This document shows positions 1-10,204 of a stretch of 22,549 nucleotides of DNA, one piece after another (the stretch's first letter is position 1; every line of letters starts with the position of its first letter). A program made the translations under genes and the position numbers. The stretch is taken from positions 1 through 22,549 of the forward strand of contig NW_025955523.1 in NCBI RefSeq assembly GCF_022376445.1, read 5' to 3'. This stretch comes from Fomitopsis serialis. Taxonomy: Eukaryota > Basidiomycota > Agaricomycetes > Polyporales > Fomitopsidaceae. The notes under the pieces are model-generated. The model was given only the letters and a program-made list of their open reading frames with translations. It had not been told where the DNA came from and made no database searches.

Positions 1-777
1 CTTGCTTGTTTGTACTGCAGTCAACTAACGCACCAAGATACCCTACGCCTTCATGACCATTATACGTGTAATTTGAACCAAGGAGCTCCGCATTTCCGCT
101 CAGGGTACCTGTGGAAGCAGAGTATGTGGTGCCGTTCTGCACGGCGTATGTACCTGCACCACACCCGTTTCAATAAGCTAATCGCAGTCGGCTAACGGTG
201 CACTTACCAGCGTCAAGGTCCACGGTCCATACGTCGGCGTAGACGATTTGAGGATTACCGGACGACCAACTCAGCGGGTACCAGACGTAGCGGCTGTTCC
301 CAAGCACATCTGGCTCCCAGCGATCGCCCATGTAGATCGCATTCGTTCCCAGAGGTAAATCGTAGGCATTCTGTGAAAAGTATGTGTTCGTGTCTTCCGG
401 TGCTATGTCGGCTTGACTGGACCAATTTCCCGAGATACTCTGCCATGGGAATCGTCACGATGACTTGTGTGAGAAGGACGTCTCGCGGATGCACACTCAC
501 ATCCGCGTAAAAGTACTTGTTCGGGTTGGGTGCCCATCCACTAGTGTGAGAAGCAATCAACCAGTACACCTGGAACAGTATGTCAGACTCTCAGAATGAC
601 ACGGGTAATCGTCGATACGTACCCCGTCTCTCTTGACCATGCCTGGCGCTTCCAGGGTTGCACCTATCGCACAATGAGGTCTACTGCTAAGGAAACAATA
701 TGAAGGCGTACCTTTCAGTTCAGCTACGACATCCGTTACGTTGTAGTAGTCTGAATCCATTTGAAACACTAGCTCAG
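1..777 (-). CDS. GH43 galactan 1,3-beta-galactosidase-like gene with CBM35-like domain, 3' part, both ends missing
   Basis: A minus-strand gene resolves into five exons that join in frame without a stop: 712-777, 623-663, 501-569, 208-439 and 153 to the window edge. The introns are 664-711 (48 bp), 570-622 (53), 440-500 (61) and 154-207 (54), all GT..AG. The joined protein carries LEAPGMVKRDG, SHTSGWAPNPNK, IYMGDRWEPD, SRYVWYPLSW and QIVYADVWTVD. These match the later blades of the GH43 beta-propeller, close to fungal exo-beta-1,3-galactanases that trim arabinogalactan side chains outside the cell. The last exon, with TGTLSGNAELLG and EGVGYLGALVD, looks like the start of a CBM35-type carbohydrate-binding module. 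The 5' half, with the first catalytic residues and any signal peptide, is absent: upstream of an acceptor at 778 (CATTAG) the sequence turns into unrelated relic DNA. It could be a truncated fragment or a gene split by an insertion in an intron. GH43 membership is seen with confidence; substrate is inferred. Confidence 0.8.
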
Positions 778-812
778 CTAATGTGAGCATAGTAAGTGTT
801 ACTTATCACCAG

Positions 813-1361
813 TTATCTGGCACTCAAACAGTCACATGCACTGTGGGGAAAACCTGCCACATTGGGCTCCATGCTAAGTGTTACATTCTCTCCAGTCATA
901 AGAATGATTCCTTTGTACCTCAGGGATTGTAATTGAGATGACATTGGCACAGCAACCTCTGTTGTATTTCCCGGGTCCTGCACATCGTGTCCATCACAAT
1001 CCCTGCTTCCAGCCTGAGTGTCATTTTCTCTGAGGATAACGCAAAGGCTGAGGGCCATGTTGACCCTGCCATTAACGTCAGCAACATCATCCATTTGCAC
1101 ATCAGGACCCATGATGGCATCCTCGCTCTTGCTCTTGCTCCCACTATCTCCTTTGTTGTGGGCTGTTGAGAACACTGTGTCACAATGCCAATGTTGCATC
1201 TGAGAATTGACAGGGGCATGTGCTGCCTGGCTTGTGTTGCACTTCTGCAGACCAATAATTTTTTTTTCTGAGTAGAGTTGTGGAACTATGGGTAAGCACA
1301 TACCGGAGCCATGCTGAGTGGCCTGAGCCCGCTGGTGAGAGAGTTGGATACAGTTAAACAC
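813..1361 (-). CDS. 182-codon open frame, unrecognised, doubtful
   Basis: This minus-strand frame is open for 182 codons and lies downstream of the decayed frames at 1395-2400 in the same orientation, so it may be their C-terminal part. The product is polar with a Ser/Lys/Asp stretch (GDSGSKSKSEDAIMGPD). It has no membrane segment or catalytic motif that I recognise. It sits exactly where the 5' half of the GH43 gene should be, but it shows no GH43 motif. Composition differs from the GH43 exons. It could be a chance open frame in relic DNA. Confidence 0.25.
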   Translation of the reverse strand: MFNCIQLSHQRAQATQHGSGMCLPIVPQLYSEKKIIGLQKCNTSQAAHAPVNSQMQHWHCDTVFSTAHNKGDSGSKSKSEDAIMGPDVQMDDVADVNGRVNMALSLCVILRENDTQAGSRDCDGHDVQDPGNTTEVAVPMSSQLQSLRYKGIILMTGENVTLSMEPNVAGFPHSACDCLSAR

Positions 1362-1394
1362 AGTAAAAAGAAAAGCAATGATGGGGAAATCAGC

Positions 1395-2400
1395 CTACCG
1401 CGCAGAGGCATGCACTACAACACATTTGGAGGGCTCCCGTGTTGGTAGAGGGTTCCCCGAAATGATTGCACTGTGACCGGCTTCTGTAGTACCGTTGCCA
1501 ACACCATCAGCCCTAGCTGTGGTGCCTTTCTTGCCACCATTCTGCGGACAGTAAGAGAGACCCCTGGATATGAAAAAACAAACAATGTGTACCCTGCACA
1601 GTTTGGTCACCTTTATCTCCTTCTCCGTGTTGCCTTGGTTTTGTGCCCACCTATTTGCCCAGTTCACCTTAGTGCTGCAACAACGAGCAGATTTGTGTGT
1701 GACGCACTGCTTCATGCACTTCAGTGGTGTATCCCTCCACGAAGGTCTTCAGCTGTGCACCCCCCTTCTCCTCCCAGGTAGACAGATCCCCGTAGAGATG
1801 GTGTGGTTGTATTTCACAGCCCAGGCCTTCCACTCATACACTGAGTCATACACCATCATGCCATTGAACCAGCTTGTTGGACTCTTGGCGACCACAATAA
1901 TACATGCATATGGACTGGAACATTCAATATACACTTGCATCTTGATGAGATCTGTTTAAGCTCAGTCAGTGTGAAAACAAAGGATGCCAGTGGAAGACTT
2001 ACCAAGGACATGATCTGGGTCAAGATAACCATTGTGAGCATGGCAAATGAATATACTGACATTCAGTGTGGTCTCTGCTTTTTAAAAGATGAGGCATATC
2101 TGGCAGTACTTGTGGCATGAGGTTGAGTTCCAAGTAAAGACTGTGAGTGAATTCACAACGCTGCAACAGTCCTTCAGGTATTTGTTGGAGACCCAGTAGG
2201 CCATGTACACAGGGAAGAGGCTTTTGACAACATCATAGTGGTATCAGAAGACAAGGCTTGTGGGCATGCTTGGTGCAAGGCCCCAGAAATGGACAAGATC
2301 ACTCACTGTGTGCTGGACAATACCATTGCAGATGTCCCCGTGCTTAGTCCACTCAGAATGCAGTTGTGAAATTTATCTAGATTTGCCGTGAATTATGATC
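1395..2400 (-). pseudogene. Decayed spliced gene of unknown family
   Basis: Conceptual minus-strand reading gives protein-like pieces in changing frames. From about 2310 downwards: FWGLAPSMPTSLVF, a stop, then YHYDVVKSLFPVYMAYWVSN, and CHKYCQICLIF followed by a stop. Then comes NGYLDPDHVL, a clean 51-bp intron at 1952-2002 (GTAAGT..ACAG with an ACTGAC branch-like site), and then DLIKMQVYIECSSPYACIIV in frame. Further on are WFNGMMVYDSVYEWKAWAVK, LKTFVEGYTTEVHEAVRHTQ and, after a frameshift near 1680, TKVNWANRWAQNQGNTEKEI. Good amino-acid texture with stops and shifts fits an old pseudogene. I do not recognise the family. It may be a host gene relic or a transposon accessory gene. Confidence 0.45.
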
Positions 2401-2424
2401 CCTGAGGTACGAAGGTATCGTTCT

Positions 2425-2712
2425 TATGATGGACCACCATGAAACACCTTAGGAATTCCTCCGGAATGGCAGTTTGTTCCCACAGTGCACGTGACTTGCA
2501 GCCACCCCGATAAGCAGAGATAAGTAACTGTTAGTATGGGTTGCTTATCTGAGTCTGAAATTTCAGACTCCCAGACGACACTTGGACCAACAGATACAAA
2601 CAAATGCAGTGGCTAAGCACTCAGTTATGGATATGAGGCCCATGAAACACCTTAGCAGTTCCCCAATAAGGAAACTGGTAAACATATCATGTGACTGGCA
2701 GCTTGGTGGGCC
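2425..2712. repeat. Pair of diverged ~80-bp direct repeats flanking a 20-bp palindrome
   Basis: Positions 2425-2508 and 2627-2712 share CCATGAAACACCTTAG, then GTGACT(T/G)GCAGC at the same spacing, so they are an old tandem duplication about 200 bp apart. Between them, 2551-2570 is a perfect 20-bp palindrome (arms GAGTCTGAAA / TTTCAGACTC). No target duplication or terminal repeat was found that would make this a named element. Confidence 0.5.
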
Positions 2713-3384
2713 ATTGCTCCAAGCGCTCACACACTGTAGGGCCTATATAGCCTCAGCCAGTAACAAATCATAGTATACATAGTATGCTCATCTGATAGCC
2801 CTTCATTCAGAGAGTATACAGAAATTCTATTGAGTGTATACAGTGGCTGGCTAACCCAGGAAATGCAAAGCAAAAAAATGCACATGTGCCTCTGCAGATT
2901 CAATCTGCTTGTTTATGACTCAAATATGGTCTATATGTACACTGCAATGTATATGTGTAGTTCAGACACTGTGGACTACTCAGTAGCTTCAATAATACAG
3001 GTAACAAGGACTATAATGGGTAATCTGAGCATCTTTTGCCATCTTATGGCCCTTGCATACAATGTAATGGTAACCATTGCAGCTCAAGGCAATCATACAC
3101 TTGTCTTTGATGTATCTGTATATTTCATAGATTTTCTGCATTTCTCTGAGCCCTACATGCCCCTGTTTGTGTATGATTCCTCTTTGGGAAGGTCACATGC
3201 TCCATATGGTAATTATGCATCCACTGCTGGCTTTGTCTTGCTCACAGACACAATCTAGGGATACATACCTGAATGTGTACTTACACTATGATCTTATAGG
3301 GTTGTTCAGTACATGAGCAGTTCCAAGAGTGAAGTAGCAGGCTTATATAAGCTCACTGGGGCCACAGCAACCATCTTACCAGGT
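2713..3384. other. AT-richer relic DNA, no supported gene
   Basis: A 142-codon open frame at 2830-3258 (plus) is low in complexity of codon use and has no recognisable motif or flanking gene signal. Nothing else stands out. Confidence 0.4.
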
Positions 3385-3785
3385 TATTGAGAATGCTATC
3401 TGATCTGATGTCAAACCCATGCAATATACAGCTTCATTCACATTGCCTGGATCATTTGAATATTGTCTCAATTTCCGCTTTTTTCTGAGCCTATACAAGC
3501 TCTCTTAAGCACAGTAACAGTCCGCACTTACATTGCTTACTAAGCGCCCATTAGGCGCCCAGATGCCGTTTGGAGGTGCATCCATGCGGAAATTTGGCCA
3601 CAGTTGCACCTCCGAATGGCATGAGAGGGATGCCAAGCTGCTCTGATTGGTGACAAGCCCTTTTCTGCCCTAATCAGGCAGGCTGCCGAGGTTTTGAGCT
3701 GAGTTTGAATCTCAGCCACAGGCTCCTAGTGGCACTGTACCTGCTGTACTGTGGCCCCACTAAAATGCGGAAAATTCCCAAAATA
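3385..3785 (+). repeat. SINE-like dispersed repeat, copy A
   Basis: This stretch aligns in the same orientation with 22165-22549. Shared blocks include GAATATTGTCT, CACAGTAACAGTCC, GGCAGGCTGCCGAGGTTTTG and a common 3' part. It contains a long imperfect hairpin at 3563-3622 with 18-nt arms (5' arm ATGCCGTTTGGAGGTGCA). At 3698-3716 there is a tRNA T-arm-like stem (GCTGAG, loop TTTGAAT, CTCAGC) that resembles an RNA polymerase III B box. The A-box-like segment seen in copy B is altered here. Copy A has an 11-bp internal duplication near 3550 (two GCGCCCA units) and roughly 40 extra bases after 3720. Short length, two copies, a pol III-like box and no ORF suggest a SINE or another small non-autonomous element. 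The ends and target duplications were not defined. Confidence 0.55.
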
Positions 3786-4254
3786 CCACTCAGGCTCACC
3801 TTGTACTGTTTGCTGTAAGTAGTGATTGGCTTCTCTCTCTAAACCCTTGGGCAGGCTATGGCATATTCAGAAAATGGTGGACACCTGTGGCACAAAGGCC
3901 ACAGTTCATGCTGAGCATGCTCAGAATACTGACTCTGTGTCACATGTCAATAGCATAGCCATCAGAATTGTGGGTCCACAGAGCTTTTTCACACTGGACT
4001 GATCCTACAAAGTGATACAAAGACATTCAATGGTACAAGTTGTGTTATGCAGTTACTACTGTTGTGAGGAAATCTGTAGGCTAGCAATGTCATAAGGTGG
4101 GGGCCACCACACTACCACACATAGTATTATCAAAGTCTGATTGTCTCTGCAATGCTAGATAAATAGTAGGAAATAAGATAAAATCAGACAATCCCATGAC
4201 TTCACATTGTGCTGACTGTTGTAGGCCAATGCAAGACAGTACATCTCACATGTG
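3786..4254. other. AT-richer relic DNA, no supported gene
   Basis: No open frame with protein-like texture, no terminal repeats. The pol wreck breaks off against this sequence at about 4255, so one side of a deletion or insertion junction is here. Confidence 0.4.
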
Positions 4255-4745
4255 CTAATGCAGATAGTCGGAGCCTTGCGATGTCGGAAATGGACCAACA
4301 AAGTCCATTCCGACTGATTGACAAGGCCGCATCGGTATTGGCATGCTGTGGAGCAAGCCGGTAGGCTTTTGACGTGAGAATTTAGTAGTTTGGCAAGTGG
4401 TGCAACTCGCACAGAAGGAAGCAATATCCTTACCATGTTCGGCCACCAATACCATCATTGTACGTAGTCTGACATGCGACAAGTACCTAAGTGTCCAATG
4501 GCAGTATGTGCTTCACTGAGAATAATCTCAGGGAGTACTCGACAATGTACCGTTATTCGCAGGACGCACAGTACTTCACAGTCAGCACACAGTCGATACC
4601 ATAATAGGCTGTCGCGCAGTGGGAATGCGCAATGATCTTCCGGGTGCTCAATGATTGCCTGGAATAGTCGATCTTTCGAGTATCCCGACCGGATTGTCTG
4701 ATTCGTCTTGTGCAGGTCCAGAGCTTGTTGGATGATTGTATCCAA
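4255..4745 (-). pseudogene. Ty3/gypsy integrase N-terminal part, truncated
   Basis: Two overlapping minus frames (4455-4745 and 4255-4482) read through an HHCC zinc-binding domain: HTAIGHLG, then CASCTTCQTTK about 30 residues later. The start of the catalytic core follows with GMDFVGPFPTSQGSDYL, holding the first Asp of the DDE triad. A frameshift near 4460-4480 separates the two halves. After SDYL the family continues with the rest of the DDE core, but here the sequence changes to unrelated DNA. The second Asp and the Glu are missing, so the enzyme cannot be functional. Integrase would insert the cDNA copy into the genome; here it is only a fossil. Confidence 0.85.
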
Positions 4746-4859
4746 TGGTGGCCCGGAGACTGCAGAGTCGAGTGTAATTGGGTCCGAGACTCCGAGTCTT
4801 CATCCGGTGGATCCGTCTCTTGATCCTGTGCATGTGCCACTTGTGGCAGGTGTGCTGCG

Positions 4860-5480
4860 AGTTCCTCGGCTTCACGCACGCCCGGGTTGAGCACGGATTT
4901 TGGTGGGACGAGGGTTTGAGAGTGTCTCGCCACATGGGTCAATCCTAATGTCAGCAGATACATAGTCTTGTGGCTTGTGTAGTACGTCCACACCTTCGTC
5001 AGCAAAATAACGCGAAAATGAGTCCGCAACAAGGTTCTTTGAGCCTTGTACATAGACAATCTCAAAGTCGAATCGACTGAGATATTCAGTCCATTGCTCG
5101 AGTCGTGGTGCGAGTTTGCGCTTGTCCTGAATGAAGACAAGTGCATGATGATCAGTGACAATGTTAAAATGTCAGCGTATGAGCTTATATTCCCATTTGA
5201 GAAGAGCTTTGAGTACACTGAGAGCCTCCATTTCATACGTGAAATACGCATGCTGCACAGGCATGAACTTCTTCAACATGAAGCCAGCTGGGCAGCAGCT
5301 ATCCCACTGAGGACCTTGGCCATACACTGCACCAACACCTGACGTAGACGTGTCAGTAATTACCCAGATTGGGTCTGAGTTTTGAGGGTCAAAAGGGTGT
5401 AAGACGGGGGTCTTACACGCAAGTGCTTTGATCTCATCAAAGCATTTCTGGTGGATCGGACACCAGTTGAAAGACTGACC
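4860..5480 (-). pseudogene. Ty3/gypsy RNase H domain and connector to integrase
   Basis: Reading minus from about 5375 gives PIWVITDTSTSGVGAVYGQG, then YFTYEMEALSVLKAL, NIVTDHHALVFIQDKRKLAP and KNLVADSFSRY. These are the acidic Asp, Glu, Asp and Asp motif blocks of the Ty3/gypsy RNase H that removes the RNA strand during cDNA synthesis. An in-frame TGA interrupts the domain just before HFNIVTD (near 5183), where relatives usually carry Gly-Arg, fitting a CGA-to-TGA change. A second stop follows the connector at about 4880. The domain follows RT and precedes IN in the usual Ty3/gypsy order. Confidence 0.85.
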
Positions 5481-5483
5481 ATT

Positions 5484-6413
5484 TCATGTGATGCTCAAAA
5501 GCGGACCTGTGTAAGCAGCGAGATTGGGCATGAAGTGAGCAAGGTATTGTATGAGGCCCAAGAAGTGTTGTACTTTGTGACAGTTGTGAGGTACAGGCCA
5601 GTTGCGAACGCGAGACATCTTGCCCGTGTCAGCATGCAGTCCCTTTTTGTCAATGACATGGCCGAGACAATTGACTCGCCTTGCAAAAAGGGTGCACTTG
5701 TTCACACTGAGATACAGCCAATTTTTGTGCAGCTTCTTGAGTACCCACTCGAGATGCTGTTCATGTTCCTCAATAGTGTCTGAGAATACAAAAACATTGT
5801 CTAAGTAGACGTGTACAAACTTACCAATGTTGAAGGAGCGTTAGTATCTCCTTGCTGCATAACGAGGCTGTAGAACGTACCATAGACTGTCGCGAAGGCA
5901 GTCTTATGGATGTCCTTGGGGTCCACGAGCACTTGCTCATAAGTGTTTGACATATCAATCTTTGAATGATATGGTGCGTGTGCAACATCATGCCGGATCT
6001 GGTCTTGGTCCGGAAATGGAGTGATGTCCTTGATTGGTGTTATGTTGCTGAATGTCTGCGACAATGCGAAGACCACCATCCTTCTTCACAATACAGAGCA
6101 TCGGAGCAGCTTGCTCCATTTGACATTCCTTCCACCATCCATTAGCAGTGTACAATTGAATCTTCTCAAGCAGTTTTGGCTTGAGAGAGTCTGTGCATTT
6201 TGGTAGGTAATAGGTATACCTCTTATTCTCATCAATAAGAGGGATCCTGTGGTTGACTTCTCTCACCGGAGGAAGTCCTGGTGGGACTGGACCAAATAAG
6301 TTTGCATATTTGTGCATTAATTGTTCACGCATTTGTGCAATACGTGCTTCATTATCTATAGATCGGTAATTAGCTGTAATGTGATGGAAGGACACAGTTT
6401 GCAGTGAATCCAT
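5484..6413 (-). pseudogene. Ty3/gypsy reverse transcriptase, broken
   Basis: Three minus frames carry RT. 5988-6413 holds the entry segment (FGPVPPGLPPVREVNHRIPL, then APMLCIVKKDGGLRIVAD). 5801-6079 holds motif A (SKIDMSNTYEQVLVDP) and KTAFATVYGTFYSLVMQQG. 5484-5705 holds NKCTLFARRVNCLGHVIDKK and the thumb/connection start. Defects: a frameshift near 6030-6050; an internal deletion of roughly 40 bp near 5838 that removes the segment between APST and GKFVHVYLD; and the active-site YxDD box reads YLDN, so one metal-binding Asp is lost. The order of motifs and spacing is typical of basidiomycete Ty3/gypsy elements. The copy is inactive. Confidence 0.88.
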
Positions 6414-6599
6414 TGATTCACCACTGCTGTGCCAGTGGTTGGCTAGTCAATGTGAATGCGAAGGCACAGGCACAGGCAGATTAGCCATCTGTGTTGTTAC
6501 ATTGGCAGTGGTGCAGCGAGAAGGAAATGTTCGCCACCGATGATTGGCAGTGTCCTCCTCCTCCCATGGAAGCAGTGCCGGTATTGCATGCTGTCCAAT

Positions 6600-7220
6600 G
6601 CAGATCACCAACTGTGAGAAGTCGAGACATACACCAAACTTTCACATGAATGGTGTGCAAAGCATGGCATCATAGCGATCCAGGTTCACCACATCAAAAT
6701 AGACTTCACCTCGGAACATTCCCCAAAGTACAGGTATGTTCGCGCCATAGTTGATGCGCGAACAACTGCCAACACATCCCAGTTGCAGGATGGCTGGATT
6801 CTCGAGTTCGAAGGCTTGTATGCCTGCAACTCAAGCGAAATCTGGACTAATAGAATCAGTAGTACTTCCAGAATAAAGCAATACCAGGGCTTGAAGCCCG
6901 TTGATGGTCAAATATGCAGTCAGGCAAGTTTGATCATACCGTGTTAAGTCAGGCCAACGGCCCATTACAGCACGTCGCACGGTTGCGCGCGTTGCGAGGG
7001 GCTGTGAGCTTGAACTGGGTGCATCAGAAGTGTGCATAGCAGCACGAGCTGACATGGCTCGTAGTGCAGGATATGGCGGAGGTGGGTCATGCATTTCTGC
7101 ATCATTGCTCAGCACTCGTTGAGCGAGTGTGATTGTAGTGTCGAGTGAAGGCTCATCTAAGTATTCATAAGACAGATCTGGTATGTTCATAGAATGTACC
7201 ATCCAGTCTTGGTTGAGCAA
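6600..7220 (-). pseudogene. Ty3/gypsy aspartic protease, broken
   Basis: The minus frame 6831-7220 ends with LLYSGSTTDSISPDFA, equivalent to the family DSG(T/S) protease motif with the catalytic Asp replaced by Tyr. After a TGA stop the same frame continues VAGIQAFELENPAILQLGC, INYGANIPVLWG, YFDVVNLDRYDAMLCTPFM, a second TGA, and KFGVCLDF. Relatives have Arg at both stop positions (ARVAG and FMRKFG), so both stops fit CGA to TGA. The flap-side LGTPF motif reads LCTPF. Protease would process the Gag-Pol polyprotein. The missing Asp and the two stops make it inactive. Confidence 0.8.
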
Positions 7221-7305
7221 TCACTCGTGAATGTGTTTGTGATCTTCTGCGCTTGGCCGGTAGTGTTTGAGGCTGCGAAGTAATTCATACCTCGTCCATA
7301 GTAAT

Positions 7306-7740
7306 TCATGACTTAACATGCGCAAATGGCCTGTAAGCGCAAGCACGTACATCAGTAAAGTCCGGTACAACAGACTCAGGGTCAGGGATCTCTTCGAGAG
7401 GTGGCATTGAGTCGTAAGAGGAGATCAACATTGCGTCGGAATCCTCTGGCCCAGTCGCCACTGCAGCATCTACTAATATGGGATCTACAAGATCTTCCGC
7501 AACATGTTCATAGTGTATTCCACTGCGCTCAGATACGGCCTCAATTACAGGGCCTCTACGCAAAATTTCACGTACAGCAGCATTGTCAATTGACTCGAGG
7601 TTGATGTTGTCAGCGCCATTACTAAGCGCTTGATGCCACTCAAGCTCGAAAGTGCTCGCATTTGCAGGGTTGCCCAGCAAATCAACATTGCGGGGGACGT
7701 GAAATATACAGAGCCCGTACGAGGTACGGTCTCCTTGCAA
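7306..7740 (-). pseudogene. Frame upstream of the gypsy protease, gag-pro linker, function unclear
   Basis: This 144-codon minus frame lies directly upstream of the protease frame, in the position of the C-terminal part of gag or the start of pro in Ty3/gypsy elements. It is acidic and polar (SYDSMPPLEEIPDPESVVPD) and shows no CCHC zinc knuckle. Stops separate it from the protease frame (7220-7306). Its upstream neighbour is the copy-2 block, only about 75 bp away and in the same orientation, so it may be the hinge between the hairpin-rich gag-like region and pol. Confidence 0.5.
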
Positions 7741-9300
7741 GACTTCAGTATGTTCTACTAGGTCATTGACCTATGAAATGTTGATGCAACACATTGACCC
7801 GTAGTACACGACTCCACAGCGAAGTGCCAACCTCTTGCAGTGAGCCCAAGTGGCCCACTCGCCAACACTCACCGCGAATTCGGCCTCGTCAAAGTTGTGA
7901 TCCAGTTGGTCCGCGAATAGACTGAAACATGACTAGCGCAAAGCATTGTCCGTGGGCCAGCGACTCACATCGCCATTTACTGGACGTTTCGGCACAGTCG
8001 ATACTCGGTTCAATGCCAGTACTTTGCGGTGCGAGGTACTGGCTCCCCAAGTGATGTCGTGGCCGTAACGGTCACCAGTATCCTGCACGTCGAGTCGATC
8101 GCTCGATGCACGCGGTACTGGTGGTACCTGTCTCGATGTCCGACGTGAGGCCCGTATGTTGAGCCCACGGCTTGATGTCCGTGTCTCTGTGAGATCTGTA
8201 ACCAGTACGTCTTCGCGCGATATACTGGCGGTGGCATGAAGCAAGCGGTGGTTGCTCGAAGCCCCGCTCGCCATACGCTGCGTCCGTCGATCCCTGCCCT
8301 CGTGTCGGCTGGGCTTTCCGTTCTTCCAGCTGCAGCCGGAAGCCACCAAACGGCTCTCAGAAATGTGTCTTCGTTCGGGTGCACGATGACACCCTCGTCG
8401 CGCGAGTCGATGCGGACACATCACTTGATATACTTGATGTGCCTGCCTCACTGCACGGCCCAGGCACCTGAACCCGCGAGAACGAAGATTTGGTACAGGA
8501 ACGGGGGGTGGTGACGGCGGGGCGAGGACCGTGGGCTACTCGCAGTCCAATTCACCGCCAAGCTCCTCAGTCTATCATAGACGTCGCGCGAAAAGGCCGA
8601 TATCTGTGCGTGAGCCACAATGACAGTGAGTACGTCGGTTGACCGAGCGAGCTCGCCGATCGTACCGCATTGCGTGACCGTGCCGGTCGCGACATGTAGG
8701 TCGCCCCGTGGGCCGTCAGTACCACCGACGTGCGTGGTGACCACCACGGCAACCGTGTTGGTTGTCATGGTCGTCACGAGTGGTGGTGGCTGTGTAGGAG
8801 ATGGTGGGGTTAGAGGCGGGGGAGGCACGTCCAGCAGGGACGCACCTTCGTCTTTCGAGCACGTATGCTCGTCTTCCTTGCCTATACCGCACCCTTCCCC
8901 TTCCCCTCCTTCTGCCAGATGTTCCTCGTCTACCCCTCCTGCCTCCGCACTCTCATCCCTCTCCTCTGTCCCTATCCCTCTCCTCCTTCTCTCCTGAGCG
9001 CTATCTACGGAGTGCGCGCACGATGTGCTTGTCGTAGTCGCCACTGACGTCGGGGGCCGCTGAGAGGTCGATATTGAGTTGAATGGGAGTCCCTAGGAAC
9101 GAACCCTCAGCGAGAACTGTGAAGTTCTCGCCAGGTTGACGGTCGGGAGGCCGTTCTCGCCGGTCGGGATCCGTAGGTGCCGGCTGCTGCACTGCGGCTG
9201 CGATTTCGAGCTTGCGCGTTCGGTGGGACTGCGCCAGCGTCGGATGGCGAGCTCGCGGCGTCGCCGGGATTGCAAGGAAGGTGGTGGTTGCTGGAAACAC

Positions 9301-9333
9301 CGAGGTTGAGGTTGAGGTTGAGGTTGAGGTCGA
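9301..9333 (-). repeat. GAGGTT hexamer array inside copy 2
   Basis: About five tandem GAGGTT units (plus-strand reading) encode alternating Leu-Asn on the minus strand. The plus element has the unexpanded version at about 17575-17605, encoding LDFDLDLSS. This is a local slippage expansion in a decaying copy. Confidence 0.7.
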
Positions 9334-10204
9334 GACTTGCCAGCTGAACCACTGAAGGTTCAGCCGCCTTGAGGTCGGAGGCTTGCACTTCCTGTACTTA
9401 GGGGGTGCAAGTCATCCTGGACTGCGGCCGCACATGAGTGCTGGCCATCCGAGGGTGGATCGAGGTTGTTCCACGTTCCTGCTAGCTGACCCAGGCGGGG
9501 TTCGATTGTACCGGATGCTCGCACTTCCGTGAGGACGTGCGGGCCGCCTTGAATTGCGGTTGGACGTATTGTATGCCTGCCAGACATTGAGTCGCGAGTG
9601 AGGTCGTCGGGGTCCTCCCACTCCTCGGCCAGCCAAGCCAAATGGGGTTCAGCTGCGTTGGAGCGGCCGAGGGCCTGAACTTCCGTGAAGACGTGCAGTT
9701 TATTTTGAAACATAGTTGATCGCGCGCTGCAACTGCTCGACGAGAGGTCAGGGAACACCGCGAAACAGGCAGTCAAAGTTGAGCCGGGCACGTTGGACAT
9801 GCATCGCTGCGGGTCCGTCGTGCCGCCTTGCAGAGTGAAAGGTACGGCCGCGAGGTCGTCCCGTAGCACAGGCGTGCCCTCTTGCAGAGCCGAAGGTACG
9901 ACCATTAGGCCATGCCGGATCGCAGCCACGTGATCTTCGTGGGCCCCAGTGTGCACGACAAAGGTTCCATTTGTCGCTGCAGCTCTGGGCGCATTCATGG
10001 AAGCGTAGGGCACGTCGAACGCGCAGATCTGCGCGTCCACGGTGTCGCCGTGCATTCTGCCCGGTACAACCTGGAGGTTGTACCAGGGCCCGTGCGTGTG
10101 ATGTGTAGCCAACAGGGCGCACGACGACCTTCGTGTTCGTCGATACACGTGTTGGCGCGGGCACAGGGATAGGCGGCGGCGAAGGAGGTACATCCTGTAA
10201 GGGC

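Noticed and set aside
2830..3258. 142-codon plus-strand open frame
   Set aside because: AT-rich, no motif, no splice or neighbour context; open frames of this size are expected in such sequence.
3690..3716. Functional tRNA gene
   Set aside because: Only a T-arm-like stem is present. No acceptor stem or anticodon arm can be folded around it in either copy of the repeat.
8620..8997. 125-codon plus-strand frame rich in Val, Thr and Pro
   Set aside because: It is the mirror of the minus-strand copy-2 coding frame. The self-complementary codon use makes antisense frames look protein-like.
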